Positions 25,422-32,202 of a stretch of 64,000 nt of DNA are shown here, piece by piece. Source of the stretch: Candidatus Syntrophocurvum alkaliphilum (GTDB lineage: Bacteria > Bacillota > Syntrophomonadia > Syntrophomonadales > Syntrophomonadaceae); the NCBI RefSeq assembly GCF_009734445.1, contig NZ_CP046457.1, positions 1,172,001-1,236,000 on the forward strand. The letters are read 5' to 3'. A program made the position numbers and the translations under genes. The notes beneath the pieces were generated by a model. The model worked only from the letters and a program-made list of their open reading frames with translations, did no database searches and was not told where the DNA came from. Position 1 is the stretch's first letter. Each line of letters opens with the position of its first letter.

Positions 25422-27793
25422 GCCATTACCCTTTTAAGAGCAGAGTTTAATTCTTTATCAATACACTCTATATAATTTCTTTTTAAGTTCTCTAAATGAC
25501 ATAATTCAAAAAAAGTAGCAGTTTTATATATTTGCCAAGGTTGTAGTTGATAATGATTTAAGAAATTACTTAATGTAAGAGGCTTATTTGTTTCATGTTT
25601 GTAGTTTCTAATCATTTTCCTTAAGTTGTTTTTATTGGCATAGGTTTGTTTAATATTATTTAATATATATTCTTTTGCTTTCTTTTCAAGCTGTACAAAA
25701 CATCCTTTGGGTAAGGTTGGAAATTCATTTTCTATTTCTTCCTCAATAGAGTTTTCAGTTTTTCCTACTACACTTCTTAATTTACTTCTAAAATTAAATT
25801 CTTTATTTGCTTGTCCCACAAAATCAAGAACAGTTAGAACATCTTTATTTTCAGTTATTCTTAGTCCTCTACCTAATTGCTGAATAAACACTGTAGAGGA
25901 CTCTGTAGGCCTTAAAAATAGTACCGTATTTATTTCTGGAATATCTATCCCTTCATTATATAAATCTACTACAAAAATAAACTTAATTTCTCCCTTAATT
26001 AATTGTGTTTGAGCATTGTTTCTTTCCTCTAGTGAAGAATCTGAATCAAGATTAATAGAAAGAATGTTTTTCTTATTAAAATACATACTCATATATTTCG
26101 CATGATCTTTACTAACACAAAATCCTAAACCTCTAACAGCAGCAATGTCATTAATATATTTATCTAAAGACCTAATAATAAGGTTCGCCCGCATATCGTT
26201 TCCAGTAAAAACATTACTTAACTCAGATATATCATATTTTCCTCTAACCCAATTTATTGAATCCAAATCTACGCTATCTGTTACACCGAAATAGTGGAAA
26301 GGACATAGAAGACCTCTATCAATAGCTTCATGAAGCCTGACTTCATACGCTATTCTGTTATTAAAATATTTTAAAATATCTTCTCCATCCATTCTCTCTG
26401 GTGTAGCTGTAAGACCTAGAAGTATATCTGGTTTAAAATGATTTAAAATCCTATCATAGGAATCTGCAGTACCGTGATGAGTTTCATCAAGTATAATAAA
26501 GTCAAAATAATCTTCATTAAATTTTTTATATTTTGAGTCTGCATTTAATGTTTGAATTGATGCAAATAAATAATTATCAGAACTTGGGCTATGTTCTCCT
26601 ACCCACAAGTCCCCAAAGTTTTGGTCTTTTAAAATTGTTCTAAAGGTCATTATACTTTGCTGCAAAATTTCTTTTCTATGAGCTAAAAAAAGGAGTCTAC
26701 AATTAGGATTTTTCTTGTAGTACTCCTTGAAATCAAATGCTGACACCACCGTTTTCCCTGTACCAGTTGCAGCTACTATTAGGTTTTTCCTAGAGTTAAA
26801 CACCTTTCTTTCAACCTCTAACTTATCTAATATTTCCTGTTGATAAGCATAAGGTCTGATATCAAATGTAATTCTAATTTCATCTGTAGTAGTTTCTTGA
26901 CTCAATGATTGTTTAAGGAGCTTGGTATCATTTACATTATTTATATCAAAGGTCATAAAATCTTTTGCATTCCAATAGGTTTCAAAAGTTATTCTATACT
27001 TTTCTATTACTTCTTTTGATGTATACTCAGATATTTTCATATTCCATTCAGTACCTTCTGTAAGGGCAGCCTTAGATAAATTTGAAGAACCTATATATGC
27101 AGTACTAAACCCTGTTTCCCGATGAAAATAATATGCCTTGGCATGAAGCCTAGTTCTTTGTGTATCATAAGATATCCTGATTTCTGTATTAGGTAGCTCA
27201 GCTAACATCTTTATTGCCTTAAAATCTGTTGCCCCCATATAAGAAGTAGTTAAAACTCTCAGCTTTTTGGTTTTCGTATGCTCTATTAAGGAATTCATAA
27301 TAAGCCTTAATCCACTATACTTGATAAACGATACTAATAAATCTACCCTGTCAGCTGTGGCTATTTCTTTATTAATTTCACTATATACAGTAGGTTCTAC
27401 ATGAGAACCAGTGAATAGTGAACTTTTAGATATAGAGGTTATAGGTTGTATTTCCTTAATATCCTTATTAATAATCTCCTTATCAAATACACCTCTTAAT
27501 AGATGGTTTTCATTTATTTTATAATTCTTAAACTCTTCATCATCTATATATTCAGCAAAGGAATTAATTATTTTATTGGCTATTTCTACTTGTTTTAATA
27601 CATCTTCTTTAGATGATTTATAGTAATTTAGTCCTTTTTTAAATATATAGCTTAAATATGTAGTTAAAATTAAATTAGCATCTGTATAGTCAATTATTTC
27701 TTTATATATTTCTACATCATTTATATTCTTTTTTATCTCTTCATTCAACTCTTCGTTTATGACCTGTTCATATAGTCCCTTCTTAAGGTTCAT
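25412..27793 (-). CDS. PLD-nuclease SF2 helicase, N-terminal part of a split gene (HIT-helicase module 2)
   Basis: The 793-codon frame encodes a phospholipase-D-like nuclease region (about 130-245) with LHAKAYYFHRETGFSTAYIG (H217, K219) and SSNLSKAAL. An SF2 helicase follows with AATGTGKTVVSAFDFKEYY (341-), FIILDETHHGTADSYD, LGLTATPERMDGEDILKYF and FIQQLGRGLRITENKDVLTV. The frame enters the transposon at 25421, and its last residues (VI-stop) come from the transposon end. The missing C-terminal DUF3427 domain is at 21631-22381. The nuclease and motor parts are complete, so a truncated protein could still be made. The upstream HIT gene lies 49 bases away (from 27843). The whole module mirrors the one at 12-14.7 kb. 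Confidence 0.85.
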   Translation of the reverse strand: MNLKKGLYEQVINEELNEEIKKNINDVEIYKEIIDYTDANLILTTYLSYIFKKGLNYYKSSKEDVLKQVEIANKIINSFAEYIDDEEFKNYKINENHLLRGVFDKEIINKDIKEIQPITSISKSSLFTGSHVEPTVYSEINKEIATADRVDLLVSFIKYSGLRLIMNSLIEHTKTKKLRVLTTSYMGATDFKAIKMLAELPNTEIRISYDTQRTRLHAKAYYFHRETGFSTAYIGSSNLSKAALTEGTEWNMKISEYTSKEVIEKYRITFETYWNAKDFMTFDINNVNDTKLLKQSLSQETTTDEIRITFDIRPYAYQQEILDKLEVERKVFNSRKNLIVAATGTGKTVVSAFDFKEYYKKNPNCRLLFLAHRKEILQQSIMTFRTILKDQNFGDLWVGEHSPSSDNYLFASIQTLNADSKYKKFNEDYFDFIILDETHHGTADSYDRILNHFKPDILLGLTATPERMDGEDILKYFNNRIAYEVRLHEAIDRGLLCPFHYFGVTDSVDLDSINWVRGKYDISELSNVFTGNDMRANLIIRSLDKYINDIAAVRGLGFCVSKDHAKYMSMYFNKKNILSINLDSDSSLEERNNAQTQLIKGEIKFIFVVDLYNEGIDIPEINTVLFLRPTESSTVFIQQLGRGLRITENKDVLTVLDFVGQANKEFNFRSKLRSVVGKTENSIEEEIENEFPTLPKGCFVQLEKKAKEYILNNIKQTYANKNNLRKMIRNYKHETNKPLTLSNFLNHYQLQPWQIYKTATFFELCHLENLKRNYIECIDKELNSALKRVMAVI

Positions 27794-27842
27794 TTAGACC
27801 CCCACTTCCTGAAAAACATATATTTATTAAATCCACATTCTT

Positions 27843-28211
27843 TTAATATATCCTCTTCTCCGGTATTACTCCCCTAACTCCACCAGTAGGATTATCTAAA
27901 TCTCCTTTATACCTTGGAATTAAGTGTACGTGTACATGAAAAATAGTTTGTCCTGCATCTTCGCCACAATTAATTCCAATGTTATATGCATCAGGTTTAT
28001 ATTTTTCATCTAGTAGTTTTCTACTTTCCATAATTAGTTTATCTATAGCCTGTCTTTCTTCTATTGTAGTATCAAAGTAATCAGCAACATGTCTTTTAGG
28101 AATTATTAGCATGTGACCAGGATTAACTGGGTATTTATCATATATAGCAAAAGCTAAATCATTTTCTAAAAATTTTTCTTCTGTATCGCAAAATACACAA
28201 CTATTATTCAT
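27843..28211 (-). CDS. HIT-family hydrolase (module 2)
   Basis: The 122-residue protein starts at ATG 28211 after AAAGGAG; an earlier in-frame start at 28250 lacks a site. It has CVFCDTEEKFLENDLAFAIY, GHMLIIPKRHVADYFDTTI and the histidine triad HVHVHLIPRYKGD. It differs from the copy at 14345 mainly in the N-terminal 15 residues and in a segment near residue 65. This implies a recent duplication or gene conversion. It precedes the split PLD-helicase gene on the same strand and probably shares its transcript. Confidence 0.85.
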   Translation of the reverse strand: MNNSCVFCDTEEKFLENDLAFAIYDKYPVNPGHMLIIPKRHVADYFDTTIEERQAIDKLIMESRKLLDEKYKPDAYNIGINCGEDAGQTIFHVHVHLIPRYKGDLDNPTGGVRGVIPEKRIY

Positions 28212-28281
28212 TACACTAATCTCCTTTGGGTAATTAACACCATTATACAATATTAGCCAATTTTTATGGAAGGATAAACCA

Positions 28282-28317
28282 GAAAAAGAAAAAGCTGAGA
28301 TTTAATATCTTCAGCTT
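28282..28317 (-). terminator. terminator of CRISPR array 1 transcript
   Basis: AAGCTGA (28292-28298) pairs with TCAGCTT (28311-28317). The minus strand continues TTTCTTTTTC, so it can end the array transcript before the HIT gene. Confidence 0.6.
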
Positions 28318-28383
28318 AATAAATTCATACTCAAAACTTTCATCTTAAGCAAACTAATATTTTGATGTAAATCCCTCTAAAAG

Positions 28384-28743
28384 GGGCTAATCCCTTATAG
28401 GTACGCTAAAAACAAAGAAATGTAGTAAAGCCAGTTAAGGAGGGAAACAAGTTTCAATTCCTTATAGGTACGCTAAAAACTATTCCACGGTTCATTGAAT
28501 TTAAGTATTTTATTTTTGTTTCAATTCCTTATAGGTACGCTAAAAACTACAAAGTAATAACATCTAAAACCTGTGCTAAATGGTTTCAATTCCTTATAGG
28601 TACGCTAAAAACATTCAAACTCTATTCTTTCTTCATTATCCATGTGTAGTTTCAATTCCTTATAGGTACGCTAAAAACTATATCTAGCTACTTCACGAGC
28701 TGATGTTGCTAGAGTTTCAATTCCTTATAGGTACGCTAAAAAC
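28384..28743 (-). CRISPR. CRISPR array 1: 6 repeats, 5 spacers
   Basis: Repeat copies of 30 bp start at 28384 (degenerate), 28451, 28518, 28583, 28649 and 28714, with 35-37-base spacers. On the plus strand the repeat reads GTTTCAATTCCTTATAGGTA then CGCTAAAAAC. The degenerate repeat is on the left and the conserved leader on the right, so transcription runs on the minus strand. The transcribed repeat begins GTTTTTAGCG and ends in ATTGAAAC, the usual 8-base crRNA tag of type I-B and III systems. Arrays 1-5 share this repeat. Confidence 0.97.
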
Positions 28744-28900
28744 CCACTAGGGTGAAGAAGAATACATGGTTTTAGCATTTTTGCTTTTCCATGTTAATTT
28801 ATTCTAATATTTATATTTTTCTTTGTAAAGCCCTATATTACAAGATTTTTATTTGTCGTCGACCCCTGAGGTTTTTTACACTACTGGAGGTCGACGACAA
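28744..28900 (-). promoter_or_regulatory. leader and promoter of array 1
   Basis: The minus strand carries TTTACA (28824-28829) and TAGAAT (28801-28806) with an exact 17-base spacer, a good sigma-A promoter reading into the array. Next to the repeat is a symmetrical element (ACATGG, AGCA, TGCT, CCATGT). At 28853-28900 a long hairpin with arms TTGTCGTCGACC and GGTCGACGACAA closes the leader. Confidence 0.8.
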
Positions 28901-28964
28901 ATTTTATGAGTTATATATTAATACATTTTGAAATATCTGCTTCATCAGACAAACTAGTTTTCAT

Positions 28965-29771
28965 TTATTTAAAATAATCATCTTCATCACTTATGTCAGC
29001 CCAGTCATCATCTCCATGATAATAGTTGTAATTTTCATCTGAGTTTAGCTCTTTAATTAAATCGTCTAATTCTTCATCATGGTATTCTTCTTCGCAATGC
29101 TCTTGTTCCCAATAATCTGATTCTAAATAGAGTTCCTCATCAATAGATTTTTTAATAGGTGTATTACTTTTTTGATTAATTATATTAGGTTTATTTGTAT
29201 TTTGTTTTTTTTGCTCATCATTCTCTGCTTTGCTTAGTAATACTAATTTATTTAATCCTTCTAACACTAATCCAGATTCAGTCATTTCTAATCCTATTTT
29301 TTCATAATTTTTAAATTCTTGTGCTTGTGTATATAATTGCAAAGCTAGTTCTGGTTCATTATTAAGTGAAGCAATACGCGACATTACATTTATAACATAT
29401 GAATCTTTTCCAAAGTATTTAATCATCTCATTGCAGTATGCTTCTGCTGTACTTACATTACTTAAATCACAATAAACAGCAGCCAAACCAACAAGTGAAA
29501 CAGGATTTTTTCTAATTCTTAAAACTTTTTCATAAACAATAATGGCTCTTTTTAAATAAGTATTATCTCGAGTTTTTTTATAAAGTTTTCTATAGGTTGC
29601 TCCTAATGTATTATAAGGATATATACTGTTAGGGTTAATTGCTATTATATTTTTAAGAGTCTTTGCAACTGCTTTTTGATTATTTGCTTTCTGATAATGT
29701 TTAACCTCTTTCCAGGCGATTCTTAGTTCAGCATTATCTTTCTCTTTAAGCAAATAATTTCTTTTATTCAT
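28965..29771 (-). CDS. TPR-repeat protein with acidic tail
   Basis: The 268-residue protein starts at ATG 29771 after GGAAGGAGTG; an upstream in-frame start lacks a site. Residues about 15-170 form tetratricopeptide-like helical pairs (NPNSIYPYNTLGATYRKLYK, NPVSLVGLAAVYCDLSNVS, NEPELALQLYTQAQEF). A polar linker leads into a very acidic tail (DDLIKELNSDENYNYYHGDD). TPR proteins act as scaffolds. It sits between Csx15 and array 1, with its own terminator upstream and a copy of the 17-base locus motif about 100 bases upstream. A scaffold or regulatory role in the CRISPR locus is inferred; I know no named cas family that fits. Confidence 0.6.
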   Translation of the reverse strand: MNKRNYLLKEKDNAELRIAWKEVKHYQKANNQKAVAKTLKNIIAINPNSIYPYNTLGATYRKLYKKTRDNTYLKRAIIVYEKVLRIRKNPVSLVGLAAVYCDLSNVSTAEAYCNEMIKYFGKDSYVINVMSRIASLNNEPELALQLYTQAQEFKNYEKIGLEMTESGLVLEGLNKLVLLSKAENDEQKKQNTNKPNIINQKSNTPIKKSIDEELYLESDYWEQEHCEEEYHDEELDDLIKELNSDENYNYYHGDDDWADISDEDDYFK

Positions 29772-29870
29772 CTTTACTTCACTCCTTCCATAATTCCCCT
29801 TATTTTTCATAACCTTTAAAAATGAATAAAGCCAATATAGTTATTTTACTTTACATTACATTTAAAAGTA

Positions 29871-29887
29871 GGACACAAGTATTACGA
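29871..29887. promoter_or_regulatory. recurrent 17-base locus motif, copy 1
   Basis: GGACACAAGTATTACGA lies 100 bases upstream of the TPR gene start. Six near-copies of this motif occur only in intergenic regions of the CRISPR locus. Confidence 0.5.
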
Positions 29888-29888
29888 A

Positions 29889-29918
29889 ATAAAAAAAATT
29901 CGCTTCAAGCGAATTTTT
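29889..29918 (-). terminator. terminator after csx15
   Basis: AATTCGCTT and AAGCGAATT form a 9-bp stem, followed on the minus strand by eight T residues. It ends the WYL-csx15 unit. Confidence 0.8.
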
Positions 29919-29959
29919 AAAAGATATTCATAATTTACTTTAGTATTATTAATATTAGA

Positions 29960-30340
29960 TTATCGGATCTGTCTTGCTTTTTCTCTTAACTGTTGTAGAT
30001 TTATTATTTCTGCTACTTCGAAACTAGTTGAAATAACATTACTAATTGGTTTGAAACGAACTATAGCTGGAAAATGTCCAGCAAGTCCATGAATTAGAGA
30101 AATTAATGCTGCTGTACTATAATTTAAAGAAGGTGGATTAATCAAGAAAGGTTCTGTTTGCCACTGATGTGATGTAAATCCAACTTCCTTTATTATAGAA
30201 AACAACTGCTCTTCTAAATTTTTTTCTATATCAATAAATGTATCTATATCCCTTATCTCAGTTACTTTAATATTTGTAATTTCTTCAATTCTTTTTATAT
30301 CTTTATCATGCATGGGATGTGAAAAATTTATAATAATCAT
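29960..30340 (-). CDS. csx15: CRISPR-associated protein Csx15
   Basis: The 126-residue protein matches the Csx15 pattern: N-terminal MIIINFSHPMHDKDIKRIEE, a middle HQWQTEPFLINPPSLNYSTA, ALISLIHGLAGHFPAIVRFK, and C-terminal FEVAEIINLQQLREKARQIR. Csx15 is a small protein found with type III CRISPR loci. Its biochemical role is not established to my knowledge, although its position beside cOA effectors suggests a signalling or ring-nuclease-like role. It starts four bases after the WYL gene stop and is clearly in the same operon. Confidence 0.85.
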   Translation of the reverse strand: MIIINFSHPMHDKDIKRIEEITNIKVTEIRDIDTFIDIEKNLEEQLFSIIKEVGFTSHQWQTEPFLINPPSLNYSTAALISLIHGLAGHFPAIVRFKPISNVISTSFEVAEIINLQQLREKARQIR

Positions 30341-30344
30341 TAAA

Positions 30345-31160
30345 TTACACCTCTATTTCAAAATTATCATTATATCTATTAATAGCTTGGGTTAAGGAAT
30401 GTTGGAGTTTTTCTTTAAGACCTTTTGGTTCTATAAGTATAACCCTTGTTCCCCACTCTCTAAGTTTAGCTAAAATATAAACCTCTTCTTCATCGTAGTA
30501 ATATGTTTCTAAATAAAACTCTTCAGTATCTTCATGCCAAAATACATGGGTATCTAAAAAAGAAAACGAATTAAATAATCTAATATTTTCTGTTGTAAGT
30601 CCTGCTGGAATCTTTATAACCATTTTCAAACGTCTTTGTTCTAATTTATTTTCTAATACAATAACATTTTGTAAGAATTCATCTTCTGAACATTTTAATA
30701 ATACAACTCCCGATATTAGATTTAATGGTGTTCGCATTATAAAAGGAGCATAATCTCCAGTTTCTCTATACCAAAGCAAATACCATTCTCCTCTGGGATA
30801 AAAAAATTCTAGTTTATATGGTATTCCTAGTCCTGAAAATTCTTCTTTATTTCTATTTCTATACTTTAGTTCTAACCTATTTCTATTTCTAATAGCTTTA
30901 GATAATAATCGATAAATTGTTTTATCTACGGGTTTAACCTTTGGCAATCCTTTTAAGATAACATGTTCTGGTAATATATAATCATCAACATTATTTAATT
31001 TATTATTAATTTTTGAAATTGTTGATTCTTCTAAAAATATTTTTGCTTCTTCTTGTTTGAGCATATATTTTAACCAAGTAATTTCCTTATATGTAGGAGG
31101 AAATATAATTTCTTCATTAGTATGACTTAACCTATAGTATTTTTCAAATAAATCAGCCAT
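30345..31160 (-). CDS. WYL-domain regulator of the CRISPR locus (1)
   Basis: The 271-residue protein contains a WYL-type region: AIRNRNRLELKYRNRNKEEF, then YKLEFFYPRGEWYLLWYRET, with a following strand FIMRTPLNLISGVVL. The C-terminal WCX-like part carries WHEDTEEFYLETYYYDEEEV and LREWGTRVILIEP. WYL domains sense nucleic-acid or nucleotide ligands and control many CRISPR and defence operons. The N-terminus lacks an obvious HTH, so it may act as a ligand sensor without its own DNA-binding domain, or carry a diverged one. It heads the operon with csx15. A terminator and tiny open frames lie between it and array 2, a possible attenuation arrangement. Confidence 0.7.
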   Translation of the reverse strand: MADLFEKYYRLSHTNEEIIFPPTYKEITWLKYMLKQEEAKIFLEESTISKINNKLNNVDDYILPEHVILKGLPKVKPVDKTIYRLLSKAIRNRNRLELKYRNRNKEEFSGLGIPYKLEFFYPRGEWYLLWYRETGDYAPFIMRTPLNLISGVVLLKCSEDEFLQNVIVLENKLEQRRLKMVIKIPAGLTTENIRLFNSFSFLDTHVFWHEDTEEFYLETYYYDEEEVYILAKLREWGTRVILIEPKGLKEKLQHSLTQAINRYNDNFEIEV

Positions 31161-31257
31161 GTTATTACCTCATTTTTTCATGTGATAAACTCTTCTCTTT
31201 TTTTAGTTTAATACTCCAAAAATTACTAAAAACCTTCTATATATTTATAATATAAAA

Positions 31258-31297
31258 AAATCCCGGTCTGTTAGTTTGTAAACTGAACAGCCGGGCT
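31258..31297 (-). terminator. intrinsic terminator upstream of the WYL gene
   Basis: CCCGG-CTGTT pairs with AACAG-CCGGG with one extra base, and the minus strand continues GGGATTTTTTTA. Because it lies only about 100 bases before the WYL start, it could be a regulated attenuator. Confidence 0.75.
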
Positions 31298-31349
31298 ACA
31301 GTAATTTTTTAATTTGTTTGTTCATTATATTGTTGTTAAAAACTTCCAT
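31296..31349 (-). CDS. possible 17-residue leader peptide
   Basis: ATG at 31349 follows AGAAAGGAAG and encodes 17 codons (MEVFNNNIMNKQIKKLL), with the TAG stop overlapping the terminator stem at 31296. The strong ribosome site and the position fit a leader peptide that controls termination ahead of the WYL-csx15 operon. It could also be chance. Confidence 0.3.
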   Translation of the reverse strand: MEVFNNNIMNKQIKKLL

Positions 31350-31381
31350 ATTGCACTTCCTTTCTTATTTTTAGTTAAACC

Positions 31382-31426
31382 TTATATTATTTTAATTGCA
31401 TGTATAAACATTAATATTATTGACAT
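31382..31426 (-). CDS. possible 14-residue peptide
   Basis: ATG at 31426 follows AAAGGATGTGAG and encodes a hydrophobic 14-mer (MSIILMFIHAIKII). It lies just ahead of the 17-codon frame. Both have convincing ribosome sites, but their size makes the call weak. Confidence 0.25.
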   Translation of the reverse strand: MSIILMFIHAIKII

Positions 31427-31535
31427 CTTTTTCTCACATCCTTTCATAATTTTTGTTGTTACATTTAACGGTAGTATTTTTTTCATCTCTTTCAAAATCT
31501 ATATTAATAATACGTTTGTTTTGCTTCTTTTTAAA

Positions 31536-31552
31536 GGACATATCTATTACGA
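31536..31552. promoter_or_regulatory. recurrent 17-base locus motif, copy 2
   Basis: GGACATATCTATTACGA lies between array 2 and the WYL gene. Confidence 0.45.
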
Positions 31553-31644
31553 AGGAGGATTTATTTTTTGAGAATGAGTAAGATTGTCAAATTAGAAAAT
31601 AAAGATATTTAGATAGGTTTTAAAGAAAAGCTTCATAGGAATAG

Positions 31645-31675
31645 AGGGGGGGTATCAATCTGTACCCCCCTTTTT
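31645..31675 (+). terminator. strong hairpin at the trailer end of array 2
   Basis: A run of seven G plus TA pairs with TACCCCCC, followed by five T on the plus strand. On the minus strand the stem comes right after the array, so it may also end or process the array transcript. Confidence 0.6.
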
Positions 31676-31679
31676 AAAG

Positions 31680-32038
31680 TGTCTATCTCCTTATAGGTAA
31701 ACTAAAAAATATAGTCAAGCCCAATTAATGTTCGATGCCCCACTGGGATTTCAATTCCTTATAGGTACGCTAAAAACGCTTTTGTCAATCGTGCTTGCTG
31801 TAACATGATAGGTTTCAATTCCTTATAGGTACGCTAAAAACGATTGTACTCCATTTGTTCTCGATTTAAAGCCAACCTGTTTCAATTCCTTATAGGTACG
31901 CTAAAAACCAGGAGAAAGCAGCTATAAAATACTTGAAACGTTAGTTTCAATTCCTTATAGGTACGCTAAAAACTTGTCCAAGTTTTTTTCACATCCCCCC
32001 TTGGATGAGTTTCAATTCCTTATAGGTACGCTAAAAAC
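31680..32038 (-). CRISPR. CRISPR array 2: 6 repeats, 5 spacers
   Basis: Repeats start at 31680 (clearly degenerate), 31748 (one change), 31812, 31879, 31944 and 32009. Degeneration is on the left and the leader on the right, so the array is read on the minus strand. The repeat is identical to array 1. It follows the III-D operon's last gene. Confidence 0.97.
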
Positions 32039-32194
32039 CCACTAGGGTGTAGAAAAATACATGGTTTTAGCATATTTGCTTTTCCATGTTAATTTATTCT
32101 AATATTTATATTTTTCTTTGTAAAGCCTATATTATAAGATTTTTATTTGTCGTCGACCCCCGGGGTTTTTTACACTACTGGAGGTCGACGACAA
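32039..32194 (-). promoter_or_regulatory. leader and promoter of array 2
   Basis: TTTACA (32119-32124) and TAGAAT (32096-32101) are separated by 17 bases on the minus strand. The leader hairpin (32147-32194) begins nine bases after the stop of the CARF-HEPN gene. Confidence 0.8.
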
Positions 32195-32202
32195 AAATAA
32201 TG

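Noticed and set aside
28853-28900. Leader hairpin as an ordinary Rho-independent terminator
   Set aside because: On neither strand is the stem followed by a proper T-run, although termination cannot be fully excluded.
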